A stretch of DNA of 64,000 nucleotides from Alphaproteobacteria bacterium (GCA_018828145.1 JAHJWO010000009.1:1-64000); one strand, 5' to 3'. Positions 21,746-30,351 are shown, counted from the first letter of the stretch. Translations and numbers: made by a program. The notes: generated by a model not told the origin, from the sequence alone.

Positions 21746-22911
21746 TGGCTGGCCCCACCGAACAGGACAAGCTCGCGGAAGAATGGGGTCTGGATGCCGC
21801 TGAGGATTCGGCGGACAACATGACCGACGAGCAGCGCGCCGCCGCGGCCGCCGCCGAATGGGCCGCCATGATCGAGGGTGAGGCCGGGGAAGCCGAAGGC
21901 GGACCCGACCGCGTTCTCAACCAGGACGAAATCGACAGCCTGCTCGGCTTTGATGCCAGCATCGGCAGCAATGTCGAGCTCACCGGCGTCCAGGCGCTGA
22001 TCAATTCGGCGCTGGTCAGCTACGAACGCCTGCCGATGCTCGAAATCGTCTTCGACCGGCTGGTGCGGCTGGCGACGACGTCCCTGCGCAATTTCACGTC
22101 CGACAATGTCGAAGTCACCATGGACTCGATCTCGTCGGTGCGCTTCGGCGACTATCTCAACTCCATTCCGCTGCCGGCCATTCTCTCGGTAATCAAGGCC
22201 GAGGAATGGGAGAATTACGGCCTGCTCACCGTCGATTCGAGCCTGATCTATTCCATGATCGACGTGTTGCTGGGTGGCCGCCGCGTCGGGGGCAATATCC
22301 GCGTCGAGGGCCGGCCCTATACGACGATCGAGATGGCGCTGGCCCGGCGCATGATCGAGGTGATCCTCGAGGATACCCATCGCGCCTTCGAGCCGGTGAC
22401 GCAGGTCAATTTCAAGCTCGAGCGCATGGAGACCAATCCGCGCTTCGCCGCCATTTCTCGGCCGGGCAATGCGGCCATCCTGATCGAGCTGCGCATCGAG
22501 ATGGACGATCGCGGCGGCAAGATCGAAATCCTCTTGCCCTATGCCACCATCGAACCGATCCGCGAACAGCTGCTCCAGATGTTCATGGGTGAAAAATTCG
22601 GCCGCGACCCGATCTGGGAAGGCCATCTGGCGACCGAAATCTATTCGGCCGACGTCGAGATCGAGGCCGTGCTGCACGAGCAGGACCTGCCGCTGTCGCG
22701 CGTGCTGAGCATGAAGCCGGGCGACACGGTGATGTTCGAGCGCCTGCCCACCGACCCGGTGCGGCTGCGCTGCGGCGATGTCGAGCTCACCGAGGCCATT
22801 ATGGGCCATATCGGCAATCACGTATCGGTGCGGGTCAGCCGCCCCCTCAACCCGCCCCGGGTGACCATGGCGGCCTTTGAAGCAATCGACGAGAAAATGG
22901 AAGGACGATGA
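21745..22911 (+). CDS. fliM: flagellar motor switch protein FliM
   Basis: FliM is the C-ring switch protein that binds CheY-P. The 388-residue product has the LNQDEIDSLLGFD CheY-binding motif, but at residues 58-70 rather than at the extreme N-terminus. An acidic, alanine-rich extension (MAGPTEQDKLAEEWGLDAAE to EGGPDRV) precedes it. The middle domain (LPMLEIVFDRLVRLATTSL) and the SpoA/FliN-like C-terminal domain (AVLHEQDLPLSRVLSMKPGD) follow. The start overlaps the fliL stop (TAATG). Stop overlaps the next gene by four bases. Identification is firm; the shifted motif is odd and recorded as a finding. Confidence 0.95.
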   Translation: MAGPTEQDKLAEEWGLDAAEDSADNMTDEQRAAAAAAEWAAMIEGEAGEAEGGPDRVLNQDEIDSLLGFDASIGSNVELTGVQALINSALVSYERLPMLEIVFDRLVRLATTSLRNFTSDNVEVTMDSISSVRFGDYLNSIPLPAILSVIKAEEWENYGLLTVDSSLIYSMIDVLLGGRRVGGNIRVEGRPYTTIEMALARRMIEVILEDTHRAFEPVTQVNFKLERMETNPRFAAISRPGNAAILIELRIEMDDRGGKIEILLPYATIEPIREQLLQMFMGEKFGRDPIWEGHLATEIYSADVEIEAVLHEQDLPLSRVLSMKPGDTVMFERLPTDPVRLRCGDVELTEAIMGHIGNHVSVRVSRPLNPPRVTMAAFEAIDEKMEGR

Positions 22912-23339
22912 TGTTCGGCTTGCCTCTGGGTTTGTTCGTGGAAGGCGCTGTCGCCATTCTGCTCGCACTGACAATCGGATACTGCATCGTGCTCAACCAG
23001 CGCCTCAAGCGCCTGCATGCCGACAAGGATGTGCTGCGCCAGATGGTGGCCGACCTCCTGGGGGCGACCAACCTGGCCAACCAGGCCATCAAGGAGCTCA
23101 AGCAGACGGCGGTGGAAGCCGATTTGTCGCTGAATTCCCGCCTCGAAGAGGCCGAGCGCTTCGGCATCGAGCTGGCCAACCATGTCAATGCCGGCACGGT
23201 GCTGATGGAGCGTATCGCCAAGATCACCAGCGTCGCGCGGCACAGCCAGGCGATCGAGCCGGTAGAGCAGCCCAACAAGGTGCAATCGGCGCTTGAGCAG
23301 CTGTCGGCCCGCGTTCGCACCCGCGGAGTTGCTGCGTGA
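22908..23339 (+). CDS. DUF6468-type flagellar-operon protein
   Basis: This 143-residue protein has one N-terminal membrane helix (residues about 7-28, GLFVEGAVAILLALTIGYCI) followed by a long helical, probably coiled-coil cytoplasmic or periplasmic region (LKRLHADKDVLRQMV and RLEEAERFGIELANHV). I recognise the family as DUF6468, found between fliM and motE in alphaproteobacteria. It may correspond to Caulobacter PflI, involved in flagellar positioning, but I am not certain. The start ATG overlaps fliM's stop, and its own stop overlaps the next gene's GTG start, so all are translationally coupled. Confidence 0.7.
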   Translation: MMFGLPLGLFVEGAVAILLALTIGYCIVLNQRLKRLHADKDVLRQMVADLLGATNLANQAIKELKQTAVEADLSLNSRLEEAERFGIELANHVNAGTVLMERIAKITSVARHSQAIEPVEQPNKVQSALEQLSARVRTRGVAA

Positions 23340-24421
23340 CCAATATCCGCCTGCTGCCGGTCGTCGTTCTGGCCATTGCTGCGCTGCTGGTGCTCAAGAC
23401 CGTGGGCCTCGTGACCAATGGCGGCTATGTGCTGACCGGCGTCACCACCGCCCGCGCGGCCGGCGGCAGTGCGCCGAGCGAGGGCGGGGGTACGGCAGAG
23501 GCCGACCAGACGGTGACGCCGCCTGGCGAGCCGACCTTGGAAGATACCAGCCCGACGCTGTCCGATTCCGCGCCGACCCTTGGCGAAGCGCCTGCGGCAG
23601 CCGGCCATGGTGCGGCGCCGGCCGAGTCGCATGGCGAAGAAGACCCAGCCGCCGAGACGGATGCAGCGCACGAGACCCCCGCCGAGCCGCCGGCCAATGC
23701 GCTGGCAGAGTCGGTGACTGCGCAGCCCGGCGTCTATTGCGTCGAGGCCGATGCCACGATCACCGAGAGTGGCGAAGCCATCCTCCGCGCGCCCAGGAGC
23801 GCCGAAACGGAAGCCGCGGCGCATGCGGTCGAAGCGGTCGACCATGCCGTGCCCGAGGGCAGTTTCGCTCCGCCGGTGATCGACTGCCTGCCGTCCGGCG
23901 ACGCCATCCCGATGGAAATCGGCGCCGACGGCACTGTCACCCCAATGATCGGCGGCGAGGCAACGACCGGGACGGAGCAGCAATTGCTCGAGCGTCTCGT
24001 GGCCCGCCGCGACGAGTTGCAGAAATATGAGGAAGACCTGGCGCTGCGTGCTTCCATCGTCGATGCCGCCGAGAAGCGCATCGAGGAGCGGGCCGCGACT
24101 CTGGAGGCGCTGGAATCCCAGATCTCCACCCTGGTCGACCAGCGGCAGGAAATGGAGACCGGGCAGTTTGCCGGCATCGTCGCAATGTATGAGGCGATGC
24201 GGCCCAAGGACGCTGCCAACATCTTCAACAACCTCGATATCGAGGTGCTGCTGCGCGTGGCCAAGACCATGAGCCCGCGCAAGATGGCTCCGATCCTGGC
24301 GGAGATGGATGCGCCGCGGGCGCAGGAGCTGACGGTGCGGATGGCCGACCTGGCGGACAAGCCTGCCGCCGAGATGACGCCGGACGATCTTGCCGCGCTG
24401 CCGCAGATCGTTGGTCAGTAA
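23336..24421 (+). CDS. motE: MotE-family flagellar protein (MgtE-N-like domain)
   Basis: MotE is the periplasmic chaperone of the stator-associated MotC in rhizobia. The 361-residue product starts with GTG inside the preceding stop (GTGA). It has a membrane/signal helix (residues 6-25, VVVLAIAALLVLKTVGLV), a low-complexity alanine/glutamate/proline region (about 38-125), then a long coiled coil (about 215-265, EEDLALRASIVDAAEKRIEE), and the MgtE-N-like module AMRPKDAANIFNNLDIEVLL followed by APILAEMDAPRAQELTVRM. That combination is typical of MotE. A motC partner is not present in the window. Confidence 0.82.
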   Translation: MTNIRLLPVVVLAIAALLVLKTVGLVTNGGYVLTGVTTARAAGGSAPSEGGGTAEADQTVTPPGEPTLEDTSPTLSDSAPTLGEAPAAAGHGAAPAESHGEEDPAAETDAAHETPAEPPANALAESVTAQPGVYCVEADATITESGEAILRAPRSAETEAAAHAVEAVDHAVPEGSFAPPVIDCLPSGDAIPMEIGADGTVTPMIGGEATTGTEQQLLERLVARRDELQKYEEDLALRASIVDAAEKRIEERAATLEALESQISTLVDQRQEMETGQFAGIVAMYEAMRPKDAANIFNNLDIEVLLRVAKTMSPRKMAPILAEMDAPRAQELTVRMADLADKPAAEMTPDDLAALPQIVGQ

Positions 24422-24566
24422 GGCTTTCCCTATGGGGGTAAGGCGACGTTAAGCCGGGGACGCTAGGGTTGGCACGAGAGTATCGTGTAACCCACGCGTT
24501 TCGTGATCCCGGAGCCGAAAGCTTCGCCACGCTGACGCGACAATTGCGTCGGGCGGGCAGAAGCCG

Positions 24567-27500
24567 GTGAAGACGATCAAGGCAGGTTTGCGGCGCGCCG
24601 GAAGGGCCGTCCTGATCGGCATCGCCCTGGCGATGCTGGGTCTGGCCATGCCGGCGGCGGCCGAGGAACAGGGGCAGCTGTTTGCCACCCAGGAAGACGG
24701 CTATGCCAGGCTGATCCTGAGCTTTCCGGGCCGCGACGACCTCCCCAAATACGAAATGCGCATCGAAAACGGCGTGCTCTCGATCGAATTCGAGGAGCAG
24801 GTTTCGATCATCCTGCCCGATGTCGGTGTGACCATGGCGCCCTATCTGTCGCTTGCCCGGGTGGATCCGGACGGCAGGGGCCTGCGCATGGGGCTGCGCA
24901 CGTCGTTCAGCTTCAACCGCATCGAGGCCGGGGAAAAGCTGTTCATCGACCTGTTGCCGAGTGATTGGCAGGGCATGCCGCCGGCACTGCCGCAGGAAAT
25001 CATCGACGAGCTGGCCGAACGGGCGCGGCTGGCCGCGATCCGCGCCGAGCGTGAGCGCAAGGCCGCCGAGGTGGATGCCCTTGATCCCAAGGCCGTGGTG
25101 CGCGTTGGCCGCAACCCCACCTTCATGCGCCTGCAGTTTGACTGGACCGTGCCCACCACGGCCGAATTCGTGCAGGAAGGCGAGACCGCCCATATCGCCT
25201 TCGAATGGCCGGTAGGGGTCGACATGCGCGACCTGACCCTGGACCTGCCGCCCGAGATCGCCTCGGTCGAGACTTCGGTGAGCCCGGATGGCTCGCTGAT
25301 CACCCTGCAGGTGGCCGAGGGCGTGGCGCCGCGCTTTTACGAGATTTCGCCGCGGCAATTCGTGCTCGATGTCGACATTGCCGGCGTCGGCCTGCCCAGC
25401 TTCACCGCCGCGAGCCTGGCCGATGGCGTTGCCGAGGAGCCCGAGGCGGAGGCGACCGGGCCGGATGCGGCCAAGGTTGGCATGCTCTATCCCGAAGGCG
25501 TGGCCAAGAGCGTGACGCCCTTTGTCAGCGTGCTGGGCTCCACCGTCCGCGTAGTGTTTCCCTTCGAGCAGGACACGCCCGCTGCCGTGTTCCGGCGCGG
25601 CGACACGGTGTGGATGATCTTCGATACGGTGGCCGGCATCCAGCCACCGGCGCATTCCCAGGAGCTCGATGCCCTGGCAAGCGAGTTTGCCGTGGTGACG
25701 GCCGGCGACACGCAGGTGGTGCGGGTCGAGTTGTCGCAAGACCGGCTGGCGACCTTGGGCTCGGAAGGCATGGCCTGGGTGCTGTCGCTGGGCGATATCA
25801 TGCTGACGCCGACCGTGCCGATCAATCTCAGCCGCCGCCGCGACCTCGATGGCGTGTTCGAGGTGGTGGCCGATGTGGTCCGCCCGGCCCGCATCCACGA
25901 ATTCCGCGACCCGCTGGTGGGCGACATGCTCAAGGTGGTGACGACCTATCCGCCGGCGCATGGCGTGACGCGCACGCTCGACTATGTCGAATTCTCCGCG
26001 CTGCGCAGCGTGCATGGCCTGGTCATCAAGCCCAAGAGCCCCGAACTCGAGATTGCGCTCGAAAACGATCTGGCCGTGCTCTCGACGGCCGGCGGCCTGA
26101 CGGTGTCGGCCCATGATGCGCCGCGCACGATCGGCAACGGCATCACCGAGTCGCTGCGCGGCAGCTATGTCGATCTGGCGGCGCTGGAAGAGAAGGATTA
26201 CGGCGCGCTCAACGAGCATGTCGACGCGCTGCTGGCCAATGCCGCAGACGGGGAGGGCCGCGCCCGCGACATCGCCCGGCTCGACCTGGCGCAATATTAC
26301 ACGGCCAACCAGTTCGCCCATGAAGCGCTGGGCGTACTGGACGTCATGGAGGCCGATCTCCAGGCGGAGGACCTGACGCGCAAGATGCGCATGACGCGCG
26401 CCATCGCATCGACACTGGCGTCGCGCCCGGCCGATGCGCTGAGCATTCTCAATGCCAATTCGATGGCGCAGGAGCTCGATGCCCTGTTGTGGCGGACGAT
26501 TGCCCGCGTCGACGCCTATGATTTCAAGGGCGCCCGCTCCGATGCGGTCGAGGCCAATGGCGTCGTCGAGAATTATCCGGTCTGGGTGCGCAACAAATTC
26601 TACTTCGCCGCGGTGCGGGCGGCGGTCGAGATCGACGACATGCCCGTAGCCGAGCGCTTCCTCGACCAGATCGACTTTGCCAGCCTCGACCCCGAGCAGG
26701 TCAGCCTGTTCCACCTGCTGTCGGGACGCGTCGACGAGTCGCGCGGCCGGGTCGCCGAGGCCATCGACACCTATGGCCAGGTCATTGCCGCCGATATCCG
26801 CCCGACGCGGGCCGAGGCGATCTACCGCACGCTGCGCCTGCTCAACGAGCAGGGCACGCTCGATCTGGCCAAGGCCACCGAGACGCTGTCGGCAGAGGCG
26901 CTGCTGTGGCGCGGCAATCCGCTCGAGGCCGACATGCAGGCCATGCTGGCGGATTTCTACTTCCATAATGGCGACTATCGCCTCGGCTTTGAAACCGTGC
27001 AGCAGGCTGTCGCCAACTATCCGGAAAGCCCGCCTGTCACGGCGCTGCGCGATGAAGCCCAGCGCCGGTTCGGCGAGCTGTTCCTCGACGGCCTGGCCGA
27101 CTCGCTGGGGCCGGTCGATGCGCTGGGGCTCTATTATGATTTCCGGCAGCTGACGCCGCCGGGGGCGCGCGGCGACGAGATGATCCGCAACCTGGCGAGG
27201 CGCCTGGTGCGGGTAGACCTCCTGGCGCAGGCGGCCGAACTGCTCGAATACCAGCTGGAAAACCGGCTGCGCGGCGTCGCCCGCACGCAGATCGCGGCCG
27301 ACCTCGCCATCATCTACCTGGCCGACCGCCGGCCGCAGGACGCCATCCGCGTACTCAATGCCACGCGGCTGCCCGACCTGCCGGAATCACTGGCGCGCCA
27401 GCGGCGGATCCTCGAAGCCCGGGCCATGATCGATGGCGGCCGGGACCAGCTGGCGCTCGACCTGCTGCGGGACCTCGATGGCCGGGATGCCGACCTGCTG

Positions 27501-27908
27501 CGCATCGATGCGCATTGGAAGGCCAAGCGCTACGACCGCGCCAGCGAAATGCTCGAAGTGCTCTATGCCGACCAGCCGGCGGGCGTGCCGCTGAGCCAGC
27601 CTGTGCGCATGGGCCTGATCAAGGCCGGCGTCGGCTTCGTGCTGGCCGGCGACCAGTTCGGCCTGTCGCGCCTGCGCTCCAAGTTCGGCGATGCCATGGT
27701 GACGACGCCGGAATGGCCGATGTTCGACCTGGTGACCGGGCAGATCGAGGTGACGAGCCTAGAATTCAAGGCCGTGGCGAGCCAGGTCTCGGGCGTGGAC
27801 GGGATCAATTCCTTCCTCGCCTCCTATCGCGACACCTATGCCGGGGAGGGCGCCCTGGCGCCGCTCACCGCGTCGGAGCCCAGCGCGGGTCTGGCCGCTA
27901 ATATCTAG
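24567..27908 (+). CDS. large periplasmic repeat protein of the motE operon (unassigned)
   Basis: I do not recognise a named family for this 1113-residue protein. It starts with GTG (VKTIKAGLRRAGRAVLIGIA) and a clear signal peptide to about residue 32 (PAAAEE). Residues 35-400 are a beta-rich region that repeats an AMIN-like pattern (DGYARLILSFPGRD, FMRLQFDWTVPTTAEF, TVRVVFPFEQDTPAAVFRRGD). From about residue 500 the rest is helical and TPR-like (YYTANQFAHEALGVLDVMEADL, LDLLRDLDGRDADLL). It lies 145 bases after motE and 2 bases short of fliP's stop on the other strand. Alphaproteobacterial flagellar loci often hold such a TPR gene next to motE. A role in motor or cell-wall interaction is inference. 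Confidence 0.75.
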   Translation: MKTIKAGLRRAGRAVLIGIALAMLGLAMPAAAEEQGQLFATQEDGYARLILSFPGRDDLPKYEMRIENGVLSIEFEEQVSIILPDVGVTMAPYLSLARVDPDGRGLRMGLRTSFSFNRIEAGEKLFIDLLPSDWQGMPPALPQEIIDELAERARLAAIRAERERKAAEVDALDPKAVVRVGRNPTFMRLQFDWTVPTTAEFVQEGETAHIAFEWPVGVDMRDLTLDLPPEIASVETSVSPDGSLITLQVAEGVAPRFYEISPRQFVLDVDIAGVGLPSFTAASLADGVAEEPEAEATGPDAAKVGMLYPEGVAKSVTPFVSVLGSTVRVVFPFEQDTPAAVFRRGDTVWMIFDTVAGIQPPAHSQELDALASEFAVVTAGDTQVVRVELSQDRLATLGSEGMAWVLSLGDIMLTPTVPINLSRRRDLDGVFEVVADVVRPARIHEFRDPLVGDMLKVVTTYPPAHGVTRTLDYVEFSALRSVHGLVIKPKSPELEIALENDLAVLSTAGGLTVSAHDAPRTIGNGITESLRGSYVDLAALEEKDYGALNEHVDALLANAADGEGRARDIARLDLAQYYTANQFAHEALGVLDVMEADLQAEDLTRKMRMTRAIASTLASRPADALSILNANSMAQELDALLWRTIARVDAYDFKGARSDAVEANGVVENYPVWVRNKFYFAAVRAAVEIDDMPVAERFLDQIDFASLDPEQVSLFHLLSGRVDESRGRVAEAIDTYGQVIAADIRPTRAEAIYRTLRLLNEQGTLDLAKATETLSAEALLWRGNPLEADMQAMLADFYFHNGDYRLGFETVQQAVANYPESPPVTALRDEAQRRFGELFLDGLADSLGPVDALGLYYDFRQLTPPGARGDEMIRNLARRLVRVDLLAQAAELLEYQLENRLRGVARTQIAADLAIIYLADRRPQDAIRVLNATRLPDLPESLARQRRILEARAMIDGGRDQLALDLLRDLDGRDADLLRIDAHWKAKRYDRASEMLEVLYADQPAGVPLSQPVRMGLIKAGVGFVLAGDQFGLSRLRSKFGDAMVTTPEWPMFDLVTGQIEVTSLEFKAVASQVSGVDGINSFLASYRDTYAGEGALAPLTASEPSAGLAANI

Positions 27909-27910
27909 CG

Positions 27911-28702
27911 CTAAGTGCTGACGAAGCTGCGTACCAGCGAGCCGGCGACGAGATACCAGCCGTCGACCAGCACGAAGAAGATCAGCTTGAACGGCAGCGA
28001 GATCACCACCGGCGGCAGCATCATCATGCCCATGCTCATCAGCACCGAGGCCACGACCATGTCGATGACCACGAAGGGCAGGAACAGCAGGAAGCCGATC
28101 TCGAAGGCGCGGCGCAGCTCGGAGATCATGAAGGCCGGAATGAGCAGCTGCAGCGGGATGGCCTCGGGGTCATCGGCGATCGGGGCGTCGGTCAGGTCGT
28201 AAAACAGGGTCAGGTCCTGCTCGCGCACATTGGCCCGCATGAATTCGTGTAGCGGGGCGCTGCCCAGCTCGAACGCCTCGGCGATCTCGATTTCACCCGC
28301 CAGCAGGGGGGCAATGCCTTGGTCATAGCTCTGCTGCAGGGTGGGCTGCATGACGAAAATGGTCAGGAACAGCGCCAGCGAGACCATGACCGAATTGGGC
28401 GGGGCGGTCTGCAGGCCGATGGCGGTGCGCAAGAGCGAGAGCACGACCACGATGCGGGTGAAGCTGGTGACCATGACCAGCATGGATGGCGCCAGCGACA
28501 GCAGCGTGATCAGCCCGATGATCTGGACGGCACGCTCGGTCAGCGTGGTATCGTCGCCGAAATCGATCGAGACATCCTGCCCGAAGGCCAGACCTGGCGT
28601 CAGCGCGAGCAGCAGAACGGCGAGGCCGGCATAGGGTGCAAGCCGCCGCAGCCGCGACGGCGCAGCGCTACTTCCGGGTTGCCTCGCTGTTGTCCTCGAC
28701 AA
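27911..28702 (-). CDS. fliP: flagellar export-gate protein FliP
   Basis: FliP is a core membrane component of the flagellar type III export gate. The 263-residue product has a cleaved signal (LAPYAGLAVLLLALTPGLAFG) and the family blocks SMLVMVTSFTRIVVVLSLLR, LRTAIGLQTAPPNSVM, IPAFMISELRRAFEIGFLLFLPF and VDGWYLVAGSL. There is no ATG or GTG upstream of the signal peptide in this frame. TTG 28702 is the start, 35 bases inside the end of fliO, so the two are coupled. Confidence 0.94.
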   Translation of the reverse strand: MSRTTARQPGSSAAPSRLRRLAPYAGLAVLLLALTPGLAFGQDVSIDFGDDTTLTERAVQIIGLITLLSLAPSMLVMVTSFTRIVVVLSLLRTAIGLQTAPPNSVMVSLALFLTIFVMQPTLQQSYDQGIAPLLAGEIEIAEAFELGSAPLHEFMRANVREQDLTLFYDLTDAPIADDPEAIPLQLLIPAFMISELRRAFEIGFLLFLPFVVIDMVVASVLMSMGMMMLPPVVISLPFKLIFFVLVDGWYLVAGSLVRSFVST

Positions 28703-29333
28703 AGTCGGTGCCTTCTATGTCATGCCGCGCCCTGTCCTCTTTAGCTGAGTCGGCGGCCGGCAAGACCGGATTGGCGGAGTTTTCCGGGGAAACCGGCATT
28801 TCGGTGTCGCTGACCGGGCGCAGCAGGCCGGTATGGCGCAGCGACAGGTGCGCGCGCTTGTTGGTGGGCTGGCCCAGTTCGCGCAGCCGATCGATGGCCG
28901 TGGCCGGCCCGCCGGGGGGCTGCGGCTCGACAGCTGGCGCCACGGGGGCAGTGGCCGCAACCGCTGCAGAGGGCTTTGCCGCGGGGGCGGGCTTGCGCGC
29001 GGCCACCATGGGAATGGGCCGGCGCGAGGGCTGGGCGGCAGGCGTCTCGTCCACGGCGATGCCGGCCTCGATCACCAGGTCATGCGCGCCGCCGGTGAGG
29101 ATCAGGTGTTCGACATTGTCGCGCCGCACGATCAGCAGTTGCCGCTTGGGGTCGAGGGCGAGGCTGTCCACCACTGCCAGCCGCCGGTTGCGTCCGCGAC
29201 CGACATTGCCCGAGGCGCGGGCCAGGAGCTTGAGCAGCCACAGCACCAGCACGATCGCCACCACGACAGCAGCGAGGGCGAAGATCGTGGTCAGAATACT
29301 ATTGTCACCGAAAAGGCTGGTGATGAACTGCAT
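28668..29333 (-). CDS. fliO: FliO-like flagellar biosynthesis protein
   Basis: FliO is a small membrane protein that helps build the FliP core. The 221-residue product starts MQFITSLFGDN, with one membrane helix (residues 10-33, TIFALAAVVVAIVLVLWLLKL) and the FliO pattern RRLAVVDSLALDPKRQLLIVRRDNVEHLILTGG. The C-terminal 120 residues are proline- and alanine-rich, low complexity, as seen in alphaproteobacterial FliO. Its 3' end overlaps fliP by 35 bases. Upstream is the dense flgB regulatory region. Confidence 0.8.
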   Translation of the reverse strand: MQFITSLFGDNSILTTIFALAAVVVAIVLVLWLLKLLARASGNVGRGRNRRLAVVDSLALDPKRQLLIVRRDNVEHLILTGGAHDLVIEAGIAVDETPAAQPSRRPIPMVAARKPAPAAKPSAAVAATAPVAPAVEPQPPGGPATAIDRLRELGQPTNKRAHLSLRHTGLLRPVSDTEMPVSPENSANPVLPAADSAKEDRARHDIEGTDFVEDNSEATRK

Positions 29334-29367
29334 GTCGGCTCCCAAACAGGCGCCACCCGAATCCGGC

Positions 29368-29380
29368 GGCACATATTGCC
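29368..29380. promoter_or_regulatory. ftr-like dyad 1 upstream of flgB
   Basis: GGCACATATTGCC (GGCA-N5-TGCC). Lies between fliO and flgB, 59 bases upstream of the CtrA box at 29439. Confidence 0.55.
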
Positions 29381-29411
29381 TACCACATCCCGATAAATGT
29401 GCAGAATGCGA

Positions 29412-29424
29412 GGCAGGCTCTGCC
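29412..29424. promoter_or_regulatory. ftr-like dyad 2 upstream of flgB
   Basis: GGCAGGCTCTGCC, the same GGCA-N5-TGCC dyad with a GC-rich centre, 15 bases upstream of the CtrA box. Confidence 0.5.
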
Positions 29425-29438
29425 CTAACGCGGTGTGG

Positions 29439-29454
29439 TTAACGCTTGATTAAC
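29439..29454. promoter_or_regulatory. CtrA box upstream of flgB
   Basis: TTAACGCTTGATTAAC is an exact TTAA-N7-TTAAC CtrA box. It is symmetric enough to serve fliO on the opposite strand as well. It lies 62 bases before the flgB ATG. Confidence 0.82.
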
Positions 29455-29462
29455 CATAGACC

Positions 29463-29475
29463 GGCAAGAATTGCC
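29463..29475. promoter_or_regulatory. ftr-like dyad 3 upstream of flgB
   Basis: GGCAAGAATTGCC, preceded by CC, lies 9 bases downstream of the CtrA box. This spacing is like Caulobacter class II promoters, where FlbD bound downstream of the CtrA site represses transcription. Confidence 0.65.
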
Positions 29476-29515
29476 CAGCGCGGACCATTTTGAGACTCGC
29501 GGGGGATTTCGGCCA

Positions 29516-29923
29516 ATGGGCCTGATGAATATGCCGGTGTTTACGGCACTGACCGACAAGATGCGCTGGCACCAGGCTCGTCAAGGCCTCCTGGCCGAGA
29601 ACGTCGCCAATGCTGAAACCCCAGGATTTCGGGGGCGCGATCTGGCGCAGTATGATTTTGCTGACCGCTCGAGCGGCTTTTCCTCGGCATCGGTCACCAC
29701 CTCGGCCACCCAGCCCATGCACTTTTCCGTGTCCAGCAGCGAAGGCTCGGCCTTTGGTGCGCAGCGCATGGCCAATTTCGAGGTCACCCCGGAGGGCAAC
29801 GGGGTCACGCTGGAAGACGAGATGATGAAGGTCACGACCAACATGATGGACTACCAGGCCGCGACCACCCTCTACCAGAAGTCGATCAAGATCCTCAAAA
29901 CCGCGATGGGCCGTCAGGCCTGA
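29516..29923 (+). CDS. flgB: flagellar proximal rod protein FlgB
   Basis: FlgB is the first rod subunit exported. The 135-residue product from ATG 29516 (MGLMNMPVFTALTDKMRWHQ) has the LAENVANAETPGFRGRDL block and the C-terminal TTNMMDYQAATTLYQKSIKIL helix, typical of FlgB. An upstream in-frame start at 29471 is rejected because it reads through the ftr dyad. First gene of the flgB-flgC-fliE-fliQ-fliR-flhB run. Confidence 0.95.
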   Translation: MGLMNMPVFTALTDKMRWHQARQGLLAENVANAETPGFRGRDLAQYDFADRSSGFSSASVTTSATQPMHFSVSSSEGSAFGAQRMANFEVTPEGNGVTLEDEMMKVTTNMMDYQAATTLYQKSIKILKTAMGRQA

Positions 29924-29940
29924 CAGAGAGCTAGCGTCAC

Positions 29941-30351
29941 ATGGATTTCAACTCTTCGCTCCGCATCGCTGCCACCGGACTGCACGCCCAGACCGCGCGC
30001 ATGCGGGTGATCGCCGAAAACCTCGCCAATGCGGATTCCGCCGGCACGGCGCCGGGGGAGGAGCCCTATCGCCGGCGCATCCCGACCTTCGAGGTTTCCT
30101 ATGACGCCGATGTCGGCGGCAAGATCGTCGAGGTGGGCAACCTCGCCTATGACATGAGCAACTTCACCAGCCGCTACGAGCCCGGCCACCCTGCGGCGGA
30201 TGCTACGGGCTATGTGCAGTATCCCAACGTCAACCCGCTGATCGAGACGATGGATATGCGCGAGGCCCAGCGCACCTATGAGGCAAATCTCAACGTCGTC
30301 ACCGTGACGCGGCAGATGCTCGGGCGCACGCTCGACATCCTGCGCGGCTAG
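29941..30351 (+). CDS. flgC: flagellar proximal rod protein FlgC
   Basis: FlgC is the next rod subunit. The 136-residue product starts MDFNSSLRIAATGLHAQTAR, continues MRVIAENLANADSAGTAPGE (FlgC signature with a Gly-Pro insertion), and ends with YPNVNPLIETMDMREAQRTY and the C-terminal helix. Family length is about 135. It begins 17 bases after flgB. Confidence 0.96.
   Translation: MDFNSSLRIAATGLHAQTARMRVIAENLANADSAGTAPGEEPYRRRIPTFEVSYDADVGGKIVEVGNLAYDMSNFTSRYEPGHPAADATGYVQYPNVNPLIETMDMREAQRTYEANLNVVTVTRQMLGRTLDILRG

Noticed and set aside
24470..24485. TGGCACG with downstream TATC as a sigma-54 promoter for the large TPR gene
   Set aside because: The -24 half is perfect, but there is no GC at the -12 position with the 10-base spacing.
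24225..26966. A 913-residue minus-strand open frame
   Set aside because: It is a shadow of the motE-operon repeat protein, with histidine- and arginine-rich composition and no motif.
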